Assembly (NCBI GenBank): GCA_937866945.1
Contig: CALMKU010000259.1
Coordinates: 1-42,786 of the forward strand
From: an uncultured Tolumonas sp.
Lineage (GTDB): Bacteria > Pseudomonadota > Gammaproteobacteria > Enterobacterales > Aeromonadaceae
DNA length: 42,786 nucleotides
Direction of reading: 5' to 3'
Part shown: positions 8,817-18,757 of the stretch, piece after piece
Numbering within the stretch: the first letter of the stretch is position 1
How the letters are laid out: every line of letters starts with the position of its first letter
Notes under the pieces: model-generated
What the model saw: only the letters and a program-made list of their open reading frames with translations
Database searches by the model: none
Told to the model about the DNA's origin: nothing
Made by a program: the position numbers and the translations under genes

Positions 8817-8844
8817 AGAACTTTTCTCCAAAAATACTGTCTGA
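8817..8844 (+). promoter_or_regulatory. Sigma-E promoter of rpoE
   Basis: AGAACTT (8817-8823) and TCTGA (8840-8844), 16 nt apart, match the sigma-E consensus GGAACTT-N15/16-TCTGA with one mismatch. They lie 55 nt before the rpoE start. This predicts that sigma-E drives its own operon, as known in E. coli. Confidence 0.85.
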
Positions 8845-8898
8845 TTAAGAGTGCTACTTCGGGCCGATAGTCAGAATTTGGAGGAAATCGGCGTCGAT

Positions 8899-9483
8899 AT
8901 GAGCGATATAGAGATCGATCAACGTTTAGTTGAACGAGTGCAACGTGGTGACAAACAAGCATTTAACCTGTTGGTAACAAAATACCAACGCAAGATCATG
9001 AATCTGGTCAGCCGCTATGTGAGTAACCCGAGTGATGGTGCCGATGTGGTGCAGGAAGTGTTTATTAGTGCCTATCGTTTTTTGCCTTCATTCAGAAACG
9101 ACAGCGCTTTTTATACATGGCTGTACCGTATCGCTGTAAACACGGCAAAAAATTATCTGGTTTCGAATGGCCGTCGTCCTCCAGGAATGGACGTTGATAT
9201 TGAGGATGCCGAACAATACGACTCTGGTGATGCGTTACGCGATATTGCCAGCCCCGAACGTCTATTATCATCAGATCAGGTTCGGCAAACGGTAACGGAT
9301 GCGTTGCAATCGTTACCAGAAGATTTACGTACCGTTATTACGTTACGTGAGATAGAAGGTTTGAGTTACGACGAGATAGCTGAGGTGCTTGGTTGTCCTG
9401 TTGGAACTGTTCGTTCCCGTATTTTTCGTGCCCGGGAAGTTATTGATAATCGTCTCAAAACCGTACTGCAGGGAATAGATTAG
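8899..9483 (+). CDS. rpoE: RNA polymerase sigma-E factor
   Basis: A 194-residue ECF sigma factor (E. coli 191) that directs the response to misfolded outer-membrane proteins. Region 2 carries DVVQEVFISAYRF and the aromatic-rich FYTWLYRIAVNTAKNYL; region 4 carries LREIEGLSYDEIAEVLGCPVG, the DNA-binding helices for the -35 element. The frame is open from 8851, but the ATG at 8899 has GGAGGAA upstream and gives MSDIEIDQRLVERVQRGD, collinear with the E. coli N-terminus. It heads rpoE-rseA-rseB-rseC and has its own sigma-E promoter. Confidence 0.97.
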   Translation: MSDIEIDQRLVERVQRGDKQAFNLLVTKYQRKIMNLVSRYVSNPSDGADVVQEVFISAYRFLPSFRNDSAFYTWLYRIAVNTAKNYLVSNGRRPPGMDVDIEDAEQYDSGDALRDIASPERLLSSDQVRQTVTDALQSLPEDLRTVITLREIEGLSYDEIAEVLGCPVGTVRSRIFRAREVIDNRLKTVLQGID

Positions 9484-9517
9484 GATTATCCTGCTTTGAA
9501 TGGAGTAACGGATTAGT

Positions 9518-10096
9518 ATGACAACATCAAAAGAACGCGTTTCAGCTCTGATGGATAATGACTTACAGTCTGATCCATCGCTTAAAGCCTTGTTGGACGA
9601 TCCTTCTGCATCTGCAACATGGGAGCGTTATCATCTGATTGGTGATGCGTTACGTGATGAGTTACCTGAACAGTTAGACATGACTCTGTCGCAGCGGATT
9701 GCTGGTGCATTGGAACTGGAGCCTACTATCTTGGCACCAAAACCCCGTCGTTCACTATTTACTGTCGTTCAGCCGAAACTGAAACAATTTGTTCAAGTTG
9801 TTGGCCAGTATGGTATTGCGGCATCCGTTGCTGTAGCGGTGCTTGTTGGTATTCAACAATATCAGCAACAAGACGCGATGAACGTTGCGATCAAGCAAGG
9901 GCCAGTATTGAATACGATCCCTGTAGCCGGTGGTTCCGCGACTCCCGTCAGCATTAATTACAATGCTGAGCGCGCGCATGTTCAGTCGCAATCGCAAGCT
10001 TTATCTGAAAAGCAATTGCAGGAACAGCGTCAGCGAATTGCCCGCTTCATCCAAGATCATCAGTTGCAACAGCGTCTGTCACAAGTTGAGCGGTAA
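9518..10096 (+). CDS. rseA: Anti-sigma-E factor RseA
   Basis: A 192-residue single-pass inner-membrane protein. The cytoplasmic part (about 1-100) begins KERVSALMDND and contains WERYHLIGDALRDE, the anti-sigma signature that holds sigma-E. The span is about residues 105-120 (YGIAASVAVAVLVGI). The Gln-rich periplasmic tail binds RseB and is the DegS cleavage region. It is somewhat shorter than E. coli RseA (216). It starts 34 nt after rpoE; GGAG lies upstream. Regulated proteolysis by DegS and RseP would release sigma-E; those proteases are not in this window. Confidence 0.95.
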   Translation: MTTSKERVSALMDNDLQSDPSLKALLDDPSASATWERYHLIGDALRDELPEQLDMTLSQRIAGALELEPTILAPKPRRSLFTVVQPKLKQFVQVVGQYGIAASVAVAVLVGIQQYQQQDAMNVAIKQGPVLNTIPVAGGSATPVSINYNAERAHVQSQSQALSEKQLQEQRQRIARFIQDHQLQQRLSQVER

Positions 10097-10106
10097 TTGA
10101 ATTTTG

Positions 10107-11084
10107 ATGTATCGTATCGTTTTAGTTTTTTTTCTGATTGGTTCATTCACATCTAAAGCCTCCGCTGACCCTTCAGCAGAGGCTTTGTTGTTTCAAATGC
10201 AGCGTGGTTATCATCACAACAATTTTGAATTGGCGCTGGTGCATATACTACAAAACAACATTGAGCCATTACGATTAACTCATGGCTGGTATGACAACAA
10301 AGAGATCACTCATCTGCTGTCACTCAGTGGTCGTCCTGTCGAATACCTTAGCAAAAATAAACAGGTTACATTTGCTGAGTCTGCGCAGCTATCGTATACC
10401 TTGCAGGACTCCCGTTTACCCGGGTTATGGTTTTCAGTCTTAAATTGTTCACCGGATACCTTACTGAAACACTACGAAGTGGTGAGTACAGGAAAAAATC
10501 GTATTGCCGGGCAGGTGGCCCAATCAGTGCGGCTGACCCCGAAAGAAGAGGGAAAATATAGTTTTATTCTCTGGTTAGAGCGAAAAACAGGTATTTTACT
10601 ACGGTTAGATATTAACGATGATCAGGGGAATCTGGTTGAACAGTACCTTGGTGTCGATTTTCGCTTTTTATCCGAAAATTCATCTGCCATCAAAAGTATA
10701 GCGTCGATGAAAGTGCCAGTGGCTGAGCGGAATCGGGACATTTATAAGGCTGAACCGGATTCTCACCAGTGGACATTAGGCTGGTTACCATCGGGATTTG
10801 TTTCGTTATCAGCGGATAAACATAAACTGATTGGTAGTGATGAGTTGGTGGACTATTTCTTGCTTAGTGATGGTTTAGTTGATGTCTCTGTGTATATCTC
10901 ACGCTTATCAGCTACTGTACCGTCTCGCGAGAAAGAGCAATTTGCAATGCATGGTGCTACCTCTATATTGAGTATGAATCGGGATGATGGTGTAACGCTT
11001 ACCATAGTGGGTGAGTTACCCGCGACGAGTTTGCGTCGTATCGCAGAGGCTATTCGTATTAATCATCAGGAGAATAGTCAATGA
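10107..11084 (+). CDS. rseB: Periplasmic regulator RseB
   Basis: A 325-residue periplasmic protein that binds RseA and shields it from DegS until lipopolysaccharide or lipoprotein signals displace it. A signal peptide (residues 1-20, ending SKASA) precedes the LolA-like domain, where ALLFQMQRGYHHNNFELALVH is near the N-terminus. The smaller C-terminal domain follows from about 210 (WTLGWLPSGF). A TTG three bases earlier is also in frame, but ATG at 10107 is the better start; its ribosome-binding site is weak, so coupling to rseA 10 nt upstream is likely. It overlaps rseC by 4 nt. Confidence 0.94.
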   Translation: MYRIVLVFFLIGSFTSKASADPSAEALLFQMQRGYHHNNFELALVHILQNNIEPLRLTHGWYDNKEITHLLSLSGRPVEYLSKNKQVTFAESAQLSYTLQDSRLPGLWFSVLNCSPDTLLKHYEVVSTGKNRIAGQVAQSVRLTPKEEGKYSFILWLERKTGILLRLDINDDQGNLVEQYLGVDFRFLSENSSAIKSIASMKVPVAERNRDIYKAEPDSHQWTLGWLPSGFVSLSADKHKLIGSDELVDYFLLSDGLVDVSVYISRLSATVPSREKEQFAMHGATSILSMNRDDGVTLTIVGELPATSLRRIAEAIRINHQENSQ

Positions 11085-11548
11085 TTGAAGCAATCGCTAC
11101 GGTAGTGGCTACAAAACCTGGCATGGTCAGTGTTGAATATAAGCGTTCATCTGCATGTGGGCATTGCCAGCAGGAGTCAACTTGTAATATCAGCTCTATG
11201 GCCAAAGAAGAAAAAAACAATGTGCAGGTTATTGATGTCGCATGTTCATTGGCACTCGATGTGGGGCAGCAAGTACGGATCGGGATCCCGGAAAATGGGC
11301 TGTTGAAAGGTGCTTTACTGGTTTATATTTTGCCGCTGTTTTTTATCATGGCTGGGGCCGCTGTCGGGCAATTTTTAGCCGTGTCCGGCGCTGAGTGGCC
11401 ATCTGTAGCCGGTGCGTTTCTGGGCGGCTGTATTGGCTTTTCACTCATGCGTTTAAAATCAGCCAGACTCACCAATGCGGAGTATCAACCGGTGATTCTT
11501 GGCGTCACGATCCCTGTTATATCTGTGTTGCAGAGCAACTGCCATTGA
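11081..11548 (+). CDS. rseC: Sigma-E positive regulator RseC
   Basis: A 155-residue inner-membrane protein. The N-terminal cytoplasmic part has the Cys cluster SACGHCQQESTC (residues about 24-35), which could hold an Fe-S cluster. Two spans follow at about 77-98 and 106-122, and a short C-terminal tail. RseC mildly raises sigma-E activity in E. coli, and its relatives are linked to the Rnf/Rsx electron-transport complex that reduces SoxR. The ATGA overlap with rseB shows translational coupling. It is the last gene of the operon. Confidence 0.93.
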   Translation: MIEAIATVVATKPGMVSVEYKRSSACGHCQQESTCNISSMAKEEKNNVQVIDVACSLALDVGQQVRIGIPENGLLKGALLVYILPLFFIMAGAAVGQFLAVSGAEWPSVAGAFLGGCIGFSLMRLKSARLTNAEYQPVILGVTIPVISVLQSNCH

Positions 11549-11558
11549 TCAATATTTC

Positions 11559-11593
11559 ATTGCACTGACAGCTATTCCGCGCGTCAGTGCAAT
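11559..11593 (+). terminator. Strong hairpin after rseC, no U tract
   Basis: ATTGCACTGAC / GTCAGTGCAAT, 11 perfect pairs around a 13-nt loop, 11 nt after the rseC stop. The base after the stem is not T-rich, so it is not a classical intrinsic terminator. It may protect the 3' end of the rpoE operon or be a protein site. Confidence 0.5.
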
Positions 11594-11686
11594 CATTCAC
11601 GACTAATCATAGCTCTACCGCCGCTAATCCAGTAAAATCCAGCTCAAATTATCGTTAATTACATGCCATCAGATAAATAAGACCTC

Positions 11687-13483
11687 ATGAAAAATATTCG
11701 TAACTTCTCTATTATTGCCCATATTGACCATGGTAAATCCACTCTGTCAGACCGCTTGATCCAGACTTGTGGCGGCCTCAGCGAACGTGAAATGCAAGCG
11801 CAGGTACTGGATTCCATGGATCTGGAACGTGAACGTGGGATCACGATCAAGGCGCAGAGTGTTACGCTGGATTACAAAGCTAAAGATGGTGAAACTTATC
11901 AACTGAATTTCATCGATACCCCCGGCCATGTGGATTTTTCCTATGAAGTTTCGCGTTCACTGGCTGCCTGTGAAGGGGCATTGCTGGTGGTTGATGCGGG
12001 ACAGGGCGTAGAAGCTCAAACCTTAGCGAACTGCTATACCGCGATGGAAATGAACCTCGAAGTGGTTCCGGTTCTGAATAAGATCGATTTGCCGCAGGCA
12101 GAACCAGAGCGTGTTGCCGAAGAGATCGAAGACATTGTCGGCATCGATGCAATGGATGCAGTACGTTGTTCTGCTAAAACAGGTCTGGGCGTTGATGACG
12201 TATTGGAAGAGATTGTAAAACGAATTCCAGCGCCGGAAGGTGATCCAGATGCGCCATTGCAGGCACTGATTATCGACTCTTGGTTTGATGATTATCTGGG
12301 TGTGGTATCTCTGGTCCGTATTAAAAACGGTTCGTTGAAAAAGAACGACAAAATCAAGGTAATGAGCACCGGTCAGACCTGGGGTGTTGATCGCCTTGGT
12401 ATTTCGACGCCAAAACAGAAAGATACTTCAGCCTTGAATTGTGGCGAAGTAGGTTGGGTTGTCTGCGGTATTAAAGACATCCACGGTGCGCCAGTCGGTG
12501 ATACGCTGACACTGGCTAAAAATGGTGCTGAAAATGCGTTACCTGGCTTTAAAAAAGTGAAGCCACAGGTTTATGCTGGCCTGTTTCCAATCTCATCAGA
12601 AGATTATGAAGCGTTCCGCGATGCGTTAGAAAAACTCTCGCTGAACGATGCATCACTGTTTTTCGAACCAGAGAACTCTACCGCATTAGGTTTTGGTTTT
12701 CGTTGTGGTTTCCTGGGCATGCTGCATATGGAGATCATTCAGGAACGTCTGGAACGAGAGTATGATCTTGATTTAATTACGACTGCACCGACAGTGGTAT
12801 ATGAAATCGCCATGACCGACGGTACGACAATTCATATTGATAGCCCATCCAATTTACCGGCCATTAATAACATTGAAGAGCTTCGTGAACCGATCGCGGA
12901 ATGTAATATTCTGGTTCCACAAGAGTATCTTGGTAACGTCATTACTCTGTGTATCGAAAAACGTGGTGTGCAGACCAACATGGTTTATCACGGTAATCAG
13001 GTTGCATTGACCTACGAAATTCCAATGGCAGAAGTAGTGCTGGATTTCTTTGACCGGTTGAAATCGACCAGCCGTGGTTATGCTTCCTTGGATTATGGTT
13101 TTAAACGCTTTGATGCTGCAGACATGGTGCGTCTGGATATTTTGATCAACGGTGAGAGAGTTGATGCACTGGCTATTATCACGCACAAAGACAATGCGCC
13201 ATTCCGAGGTCGTCAGTTGGTTGAAAAAATGCGTGAACTGATCCCTCGGCAGATGTTTGATATTGCTATTCAAGCTGCAATTGGCAACCATATTATTGCC
13301 CGTAGTACCGTAAAAGCGATGCGCAAAGACGTATTGGCGAAATGTTATGGTGGCGACGTCAGTCGTAAGAAGAAGCTGCTGAATAAACAGAAAGAGGGTA
13401 AAAAGAGAATGAAGTCGGTAGGTCGTGTTGACGTACCACAAGAAGCGTTCCTCGCAATCCTGCATGTTGGAAAGGATAACTAA
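11687..13483 (+). CDS. lepA: Elongation factor 4 (LepA)
   Basis: A 598-residue translational GTPase (E. coli 599). EF4 binds ribosomes and affects initiation and elongation, with back-translocation shown in vitro. G motifs are visible in order: HIDHGKST (about residue 12), [12 protein letters not shown], and NKIDLP (about residue 131). Domain II, the EF-G-like domains III and V, and the LepA-only C-terminal domain ([21 protein letters not shown]) follow. It heads the lepA-lepB-rnc-era-recO-pdxJ run; lepB begins 3 nt after its stop. The promoter is not obvious in the 138-nt gap after rseC. Confidence 0.98.
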   Translation: MKNIRNFSIIAHIDHGKSTLSDRLIQTCGGLSEREMQAQVLDSMDLERERGITIKAQSVTLDYKAKDGETYQLNFIDTPGHVDFSYEVSRSLAACEGALLVVDAGQGVEAQTLANCYTAMEMNLEVVPVLNKIDLPQAEPERVAEEIEDIVGIDAMDAVRCSAKTGLGVDDVLEEIVKRIPAPEGDPDAPLQALIIDSWFDDYLGVVSLVRIKNGSLKKNDKIKVMSTGQTWGVDRLGISTPKQKDTSALNCGEVGWVVCGIKDIHGAPVGDTLTLAKNGAENALPGFKKVKPQVYAGLFPISSEDYEAFRDALEKLSLNDASLFFEPENSTALGFGFRCGFLGMLHMEIIQERLEREYDLDLITTAPTVVYEIAMTDGTTIHIDSPSNLPAINNIEELREPIAECNILVPQEYLGNVITLCIEKRGVQTNMVYHGNQVALTYEIPMAEVVLDFFDRLKSTSRGYASLDYGFKRFDAADMVRLDILINGERVDALAIITHKDNAPFRGRQLVEKMRELIPRQMFDIAIQAAIGNHIIARSTVKAMRKDVLAKCYGGDVSRKKKLLNKQKEGKKRMKSVGRVDVPQEAFLAILHVGKDN

Positions 13484-13486
13484 TTA

Positions 13487-14407
13487 ATGGCTAATACGTT
13501 TGCACTGATTCTGGTTGCAGTTACGTTGGTAACTGGATTGGTTTGGTTACTGGATCATTGGGTGTTGGTTCGTTTTAGAGCAGCAAAAGCGCGTAAAGCG
13601 CAGGAATCAGCAGGTGTCCCCTTGACGGTAGAAGCTGTTGAAAAGCTGATGATCGAACCGGTTTGGGTAGAACAGTGCAAAGGCATTTTTCCGGTCATTG
13701 CGGCGGTATTAGTTTTGCGCTCATTTTTGTATGAGCCATTTCAGATCCCATCAGGTTCAATGATGCCAACATTACTGGAAGGTGATTTTATTCTGGTGAA
13801 TAAATATACCTACGGTTTGAAAGAGCCTGTGACGAATCGAACGTTACTGGAAACCGAACATCCGCAACGTGGCGATGTGGTTGTTTTCAAATACCCGGAA
13901 AACCCGCGTATTGATTACATCAAACGCGTGATTGGTTTACCTGGCGATCGTATTATTTTTCGCGATAAAGAGCTTTATCTGCAGCCTGCTTGCAACGACA
14001 GTAAGGTTTGTCCGCAAGTGCAGAAAATTAATACTACCTTTGTAGAAAGTGGCGAATTTAGCCAGTTAGGTATGCCATTAGAGCATTACACGGAAAAACT
14101 GACTGCCACGAAAAGTCATGACATTTTGCGTAATAACTTTATTCCTGATCGCACTGGTATGTATTACCAACAACCGGGCCAGCCTGTTGGTGAATGGGTG
14201 GTGCCGGAAGGGCATTATTTTGCTATGGGAGATAACCGCGATAACAGTCAGGACAGTCGTTTCTGGGGCTTTGTACCAGAACGTAATCTGGTTGGGAAAG
14301 CGGTTGCTATCTGGATGAGTTTTGAATTCGATCGCCCGGCGGGTAGTTCTGTACCTAGTTGGATACCGACCGGTGTTCGTTTTAATCGTATAGGCAGTAT
14401 TCAGTGA
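13487..14407 (+). CDS. lepB: Signal peptidase I
   Basis: A 306-residue inner-membrane protease (E. coli 324) that removes Sec and Tat signal peptides on the periplasmic side. Two membrane spans lie at about 4-22 and 66-80. The catalytic pair is visible: Ser91 in [10 protein letters not shown] and Lys146 in [12 protein letters not shown], at the same positions as in E. coli. The box-E motif [14 protein letters not shown] is near the C-terminus. AAGGATAAC precedes the ATG. It overlaps rnc by 4 nt. Confidence 0.98.
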   Translation: MANTFALILVAVTLVTGLVWLLDHWVLVRFRAAKARKAQESAGVPLTVEAVEKLMIEPVWVEQCKGIFPVIAAVLVLRSFLYEPFQIPSGSMMPTLLEGDFILVNKYTYGLKEPVTNRTLLETEHPQRGDVVVFKYPENPRIDYIKRVIGLPGDRIIFRDKELYLQPACNDSKVCPQVQKINTTFVESGEFSQLGMPLEHYTEKLTATKSHDILRNNFIPDRTGMYYQQPGQPVGEWVVPEGHYFAMGDNRDNSQDSRFWGFVPERNLVGKAVAIWMSFEFDRPAGSSVPSWIPTGVRFNRIGSIQ

Positions 14408-15075
14408 ATGATAAGTTACCCCGCTTAGAACAAAAACTAGGCTATTCGTTTCAAAATAAAGATCTGTTAGTTCGCTCTATCACGCATCGTAGTGCCGGTT
14501 CTCGTCATAACGAGCGGTTGGAATTTTTGGGTGATTCCATATTAAGTCTGGTTATCGCCGAGGTGCTTTACCATCGTTTCCCCAATGTCAGCGAAGGGGA
14601 TATGAGCCGTATGCGGGCAACTTTAGTTCGTGAACGCACTTTGGCTGAACTGGCCCGTGAATTTGCGCTTGGTGATTATTTGATCCTGGGGCCTGGTGAG
14701 CTGAAAAGTGGCGGCTATCGCCGTGAATCAATTTTAGCGGACACAGTCGAAGCGTTAATTGGTGCCATCTATATTGACAGTAATCTCGATGCGATCAGAT
14801 CGTTGTTATTAACTTGGTATAACGATCGCTTAGACGCTATTCGCCCTGGTGTTGAACAAAAAGATCCAAAAACGCGTTTGCAGGAACATTTGCAAGGCCG
14901 CCGTCGTTCGTTACCAACCTATGCGGTAACTGACGTGAAAGGGGAAGCGCACAACCAACAATTTACGGTGGAATGTGTGATTGAAGATATTTCTGCTGCG
15001 TTTATTGGAGTCGGTTCCAGTCGCAGAAAGGCCGAGCAGGCCGCTGCTGAAAAAGCTCTGGAGCAATTAATATGA
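14404..15075 (+). CDS. rnc: Ribonuclease III
   Basis: A 223-residue double-strand-specific RNase (E. coli 226) that processes rRNA precursors and many mRNAs. The catalytic signature [11 protein letters not shown] is near residue 36, with acidic partners in [13 protein letters not shown]. The dsRNA-binding domain covers about 150-223 ([12 protein letters not shown] to [13 protein letters not shown]). The start is GTG inside a GTGA overlap with lepB, so it depends on coupling. RNase III often cleaves its own leader in enterics; I could not place such a hairpin here. Confidence 0.97.
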   Translation: MNDKLPRLEQKLGYSFQNKDLLVRSITHRSAGSRHNERLEFLGDSILSLVIAEVLYHRFPNVSEGDMSRMRATLVRERTLAELAREFALGDYLILGPGELKSGGYRRESILADTVEALIGAIYIDSNLDAIRSLLLTWYNDRLDAIRPGVEQKDPKTRLQEHLQGRRRSLPTYAVTDVKGEAHNQQFTVECVIEDISAAFIGVGSSRRKAEQAAAEKALEQLI

Positions 15076-15983
15076 CCGAAATGACCGACGATAAAACTTA
15101 CTGTGGTTTTGTGGCGATTGTTGGCCGCCCGAATGTGGGTAAATCGACCCTGTTGAATAAATTACTGGGCCAGAAAGTTAGTATTACCTCGCGTAAGCCG
15201 CAAACAACACGTCACCGCATTTTGGGTATTGATACTCAGGGCGCTTATCAGACTATCTTTGTTGATACCCCTGGTTTGCATATTGAAGAAAAGCGTGCGA
15301 TTAACCGTTTGATGAACCGCGCGGCGACCAGTTCGCTGGGTGATGTGGAAATGGTGGTGTTTGTAGTTGATGGCACACAATGGACTGCTGATGATGATAT
15401 GGTGCTGAACAAACTGCGTTATATGCAGTGCCCGGTCGTGTTAGCGGTCAATAAAGTCGATGTCATCAAAGACAAAGAGATCCTGTTACCGCATCTGCAA
15501 ATGTTGGCGCAGAAAGGTAATTTTGCAGAGATCCTGCCGATTTCTGCGGAAAAAGGCACTAACGTCGAAAAAATCCGTGACATGGCGAAACGTTTGTTAC
15601 CGGAAGGGCAGCATTATTTCCCAGACGATTATATTACCGATCGCAGTTCTCGTTTTATGGCGTCAGAGATCATCCGCGAGAAACTGATGCGCTTTACCGG
15701 TGAAGAATTACCCTATTCAGTCACCGTGGAAATCGAACGTTTTAAAGTAGAAGACGATGGGCTGTTCCATATTAATGCGTTGATTCTGGTGGAACGCGAA
15801 GGCCAGAAGAAAATGGTGATCGGTAACAAAGGCGAAAAGCTGAAAGTTATCGGTACGGAAGCGCGTCTGGATATGGAACGTTTATTCGGTCAGCGTGTTT
15901 TCTTAGAACTCTGGGTTAAGGTTAAATCCGGTTGGGCTGATGATGAACGCGCACTGCGTAGCTTAGGTTATGGTGATGACTGA
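15072..15983 (+). CDS. era: GTPase Era
   Basis: A 303-residue GTPase (E. coli 301) needed for 16S rRNA maturation and 30S assembly. The G1 motif GRPNVGKS is at residues 18-25, followed by TTRH, DTPG, NKVD (about 124) and SAEKG. The C-terminal KH domain binds the 3' end of 16S rRNA and shows [17 protein letters not shown] overlap with rnc, and a 14-nt overlap with recO at the other end. Confidence 0.98.
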   Translation: MTEMTDDKTYCGFVAIVGRPNVGKSTLLNKLLGQKVSITSRKPQTTRHRILGIDTQGAYQTIFVDTPGLHIEEKRAINRLMNRAATSSLGDVEMVVFVVDGTQWTADDDMVLNKLRYMQCPVVLAVNKVDVIKDKEILLPHLQMLAQKGNFAEILPISAEKGTNVEKIRDMAKRLLPEGQHYFPDDYITDRSSRFMASEIIREKLMRFTGEELPYSVTVEIERFKVEDDGLFHINALILVEREGQKKMVIGNKGEKLKVIGTEARLDMERLFGQRVFLELWVKVKSGWADDERALRSLGYGDD

Positions 15984-16695
15984 GTCGGAAATGTTACCGG
16001 CTTTTGTATTGCATACCCGTCCTTATCGTGAAACCAGTCAGCTGGTGGATCTTTTCGTGGCTTCCATGGGCAAAATGTCCATGGTGGCAAAAGGTTCCCG
16101 CACATCGCGTTCTGCTGTAAAAGGGCTGTTACAGCCCTTTTTACCGCTGCATATTCGTTATAGTGGTAAAAGTAATCTGAAAACCCTAGTGCAACTGGAG
16201 GCGCGAAGCCCACAGGTTGCCCTGCAGGGTGAACGCTTATTTAGTGCCTTATATCTGAACGAACTGCTTTATCATCTATTGGAGCCGGATACGGAATATC
16301 CAGGGCTTTATAGTAGCTATTTTCAGACATTACTGGTTTTAGCTGATCCGCTGCAACCGGTCTCTCCCTTATTACGACAATTTGAATTACTCTTGTTGCA
16401 GCAATTGGGCTATGGCGTCGATTTTTGTTATGCCGCCGATAGTGGTTTGCCCATCGATCCGGCCTGTTTCTATCGTTACGAACCAGAGGCGGGTTTTATT
16501 ACTACTGCGCTGCGCGATCATGCCGTTTTTTCTGGCACAGAGATAATCGGCATGGCAGAGCGGGATTTTATTAATGCACAAATTTTAGCGGCTGCCCGAC
16601 GCTTTAGTCGTCAGGCTTTTGCAGCTTTATTGGGCAATCGTCCCCTGAAAAGCAGGGAGCTTTATTCTGCGTTTATAGCAAGGAGATCAGAGTGA
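15970..16695 (+). CDS. recO: DNA repair protein RecO
   Basis: A 241-residue protein (E. coli 242). It loads RecA at gaps with RecR and anneals strands coated by SSB. An OB-fold N-terminal domain begins [19 protein letters not shown] and is followed by a helical domain (FEYQ-type region at [16 protein letters not shown]). It starts inside era. A second in-frame ATG two codons later (15976) is equally possible. It overlaps pdxJ by 4 nt (GTGA). Confidence 0.95.
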   Translation: MVMTESEMLPAFVLHTRPYRETSQLVDLFVASMGKMSMVAKGSRTSRSAVKGLLQPFLPLHIRYSGKSNLKTLVQLEARSPQVALQGERLFSALYLNELLYHLLEPDTEYPGLYSSYFQTLLVLADPLQPVSPLLRQFELLLLQQLGYGVDFCYAADSGLPIDPACFYRYEPEAGFITTALRDHAVFSGTEIIGMAERDFINAQILAAARRFSRQAFAALLGNRPLKSRELYSAFIARRSE

Positions 16696-17423
16696 GCAAA
16701 ATTTTATTGGGTGTAAATATCGATCATGTTGCCACGTTACGTAATGCCCGTGGTACTGCTTACCCTGATCCGGTGTTTGCAGCGGCGTTAGCTGAACAGG
16801 CTGGTGCGGAAGGGATCACCGTACACTTGCGTGAAGATCGCCGTCATATCACCGATCGTGATGTTGAAATTCTGCGTCAAACCATTAAAACACGCATGAA
16901 TCTAGAGATGGCAGTGACAGAAGAGATGCTGACCATTGCTTGCCGTATCAAACCTCAGTTTGTCTGCTTGGTGCCAGAAAAACGCCAAGAAGTGACGACA
17001 GAAGGTGGTTTGGATGTTGCTTCACAGGTAGCGCGCATTCGGGATGCCGTTACGCGTCTTGCGGCGGTTGGTGCTCAGGTTTCTCTGTTTATTGATGCGG
17101 ATCATGCCCAGATTGATGCGGCAGTAGAAAGCGGTGCGCCTTACATTGAAATTCATACCGGTCGTTATGCTGATGCTGAAACTGAAGCAGAACAACAAGC
17201 TGAGCTGGCACGTATCACTGAAGCAGCGGCATATGCACATCAACGCGGTTTAAAAGTGAATGCGGGTCATGGCTTGCATTATCAAAACGTGCAAGCCATC
17301 GCGGCGATTCCTGAAATGGTTGAATTGAACATCGGGCATGCCATTATTGGCCGAGCGGTGTTTAGCGGTTTACCGAAAGCCGTTGCAGAAATGAAACGCT
17401 TGATGCTGGAAGCTCGTTTGTAA
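16692..17423 (+). CDS. pdxJ: Pyridoxine 5'-phosphate synthase
   Basis: A 243-residue TIM-barrel enzyme, the same length as in E. coli. It condenses 1-deoxyxylulose 5-phosphate with aminoacetone 3-phosphate (the PdxA product) to pyridoxine 5'-phosphate. Signatures are [16 protein letters not shown] at the start, [24 protein letters not shown] and NAGHGLHY, all involved in phosphate or substrate binding. The start is GTG overlapping the recO stop; AAGGAG lies 8 nt upstream. It ends the lepA run, before a strong terminator. Confidence 0.98.
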   Translation: MSKILLGVNIDHVATLRNARGTAYPDPVFAAALAEQAGAEGITVHLREDRRHITDRDVEILRQTIKTRMNLEMAVTEEMLTIACRIKPQFVCLVPEKRQEVTTEGGLDVASQVARIRDAVTRLAAVGAQVSLFIDADHAQIDAAVESGAPYIEIHTGRYADAETEAEQQAELARITEAAAYAHQRGLKVNAGHGLHYQNVQAIAAIPEMVELNIGHAIIGRAVFSGLPKAVAEMKRLMLEARL

Positions 17424-17443
17424 GCTATCCGATTATATAAAAC

Positions 17444-17474
17444 AAAAAGGGCAGTCGCGATGACTGCCCTTTTT
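17444..17474. terminator. Bidirectional terminator, pdxJ and decarboxylase gene
   Basis: AAAAAGGGCAGTC / GACTGCCCTTTTT, 13 bp around a GCGAT loop. The T-run works on both strands for the two convergent genes. Confidence 0.92.
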
Positions 17475-17497
17475 TATGCGTAACGCTAAACTTCGTG

Positions 17498-18658
17498 TTA
17501 CGCAACAGCACGTAATTCGGCTGCTTCGTCGCTATCAACGACCAAAATATTCGCTTTGCGGAAGAAGTTAAACTCGGTTGCTGATGCCCAAGTGTAAGCG
17601 CCCATCATCTTACCAATGATCACGTCACCCACATTCAGTACAGGCAGATCGATATCATCAGCCAGTACGTCAATGCTGTCACAGGTAGGGCCTGCCAGCA
17701 CAGCTGGTAGCGCTTCGCCGGTCGCATAAGGTGCAGACTTCGGATAGTTGATATGATCAAACAGCTGGCCGCTGTAGCTGCCATACAAACCATCATCCAG
17801 GTAATACCACATCCTGCCAAAACGTTCAGCTTTACCCATGACGCTGGAAACAGACGTCATGCAAGGTGCGGAAATGAAACGGCCTGGTTCTGCTAACAGA
17901 CGGATACCTTCCGGTGTGTTGCTCAATGCTTCACGGATCGGCGCGCAAAATTCGTAAATATCCAGATCGGCGCCATCGGCTGCGTAATTCACGGGGAACC
18001 CACCACCAATATCGAGCACTTGTAGGTTAATATTTTCGGCAGCAGCATCACGGATCAGCTGATTACAAGCGGTGATCGCTTCAACATGACGTCGTGAGTT
18101 TGGCACTTGAGAGCCAACATGGAATGACAGGCCGATAACATTAAGACCTAACTCTTTGGCTTTACGCAGCAAAGGCAGTGTGGCTTCTGGTGTGCAGCCA
18201 AACTTCTTCGACAGGTCAACTTTACTTTCCGGGTTAGGGAAGCTGACGCGTAATAGCAGCTGCGCCTTGTCTTGATAAGGAATGAACTTTTCGAGCTCAA
18301 TCGGGTTATCAAATACGAAAACTTTACAGCCATATTCTAATGCGTAACGAATATCGCCATCACGCTTGATAGGGTGAGTATGAATACAATCGTCCGGATT
18401 GATCTGATTTTCTAACATCAGATCGACTTCACCGTTCGTAGCTAAATCGAAACAACAGCCTTCGGCTTTTAAGGTGGCAACTACTGCGGAATGGGGCAGC
18501 GGTTTTAAAGCATAATGCATGCGAACGCCGGGGAGGGCTTTCACTAAAGCGCGATATTGTTTACGGACAGCGGCTTGATCCAAGACCAGCAACGGTGAAC
18601 CATAGGTTTCTACCAGGTCGCGATAATCCAGTTCAACAGGGACGATTTCATTATTCAT
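17498..18658 (-). CDS. Fold-III PLP-dependent ornithine/lysine decarboxylase
   Basis: A 386-residue enzyme of the eukaryote-type ornithine decarboxylase family (alanine racemase fold). HYALKPLP carries the PLP lysine (about Lys52). LSFHVGSQ, VLDIGGGFP and EPGRFIS follow, and GPTCDSIDV holds the catalytic cysteine supplied by the partner subunit of the dimer. It should make putrescine or cadaverine; the residues that set ornithine against lysine cannot be judged by eye. The frame is open from a GTG at 18676, but the ATG at 18658 gives the family length, and GTGAGG sits upstream. The leader is unusual: it holds a hairpin with a T-run and a tiny ORF. Confidence 0.9.
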   Translation of the reverse strand: MNNEIVPVELDYRDLVETYGSPLLVLDQAAVRKQYRALVKALPGVRMHYALKPLPHSAVVATLKAEGCCFDLATNGEVDLMLENQINPDDCIHTHPIKRDGDIRYALEYGCKVFVFDNPIELEKFIPYQDKAQLLLRVSFPNPESKVDLSKKFGCTPEATLPLLRKAKELGLNVIGLSFHVGSQVPNSRRHVEAITACNQLIRDAAAENINLQVLDIGGGFPVNYAADGADLDIYEFCAPIREALSNTPEGIRLLAEPGRFISAPCMTSVSSVMGKAERFGRMWYYLDDGLYGSYSGQLFDHINYPKSAPYATGEALPAVLAGPTCDSIDVLADDIDLPVLNVGDVIIGKMMGAYTWASATEFNFFRKANILVVDSDEAAELRAVA

Positions 18659-18679
18659 TGTATGTTTACACCTCACAAA

Positions 18680-18693
18680 AGGGCCACGGCCCT
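18680..18693 (-). promoter_or_regulatory. Terminator-like hairpin in the decarboxylase leader
   Basis: AGGGCCGTGGCCCT folds into a 5-bp G/C stem with a CGTG loop. On the minus strand it runs straight into TTTTGTGAGG, where GAGG is the ribosome-binding site. It could be an attenuator or a block to ribosome access. Confidence 0.4.
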
Positions 18694-18718
18694 GTCACCA
18701 GTGATACGTTCTGTCCTA

Positions 18719-18757
18719 TCAGGCGGAACGCGATGCTTTATAAAAAATCCGGCGCAT
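18719..18757 (-). CDS. Candidate 12-codon leader peptide
   Basis: ATG to TGA, product MRRIFYKASRSA, with three Arg and one Lys in 12 residues. It ends 25 nt before the hairpin in the decarboxylase leader. No strong ribosome-binding site is seen (AAAGCCCGATA precedes it), so translation is unproven. Leader peptides are known to control ornithine decarboxylase speF in E. coli, though that sequence is different. It could be a chance ORF. Confidence 0.25.
   Translation of the reverse strand: MRRIFYKASRSA

Noticed and set aside
12854-13465. 203-codon ORF antisense to lepA
   Set aside because: It lies wholly inside lepA, has no ribosome-binding site and an uncharacteristic composition rich in Cys, His and Phe. 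It is a shadow of lepA codon use.
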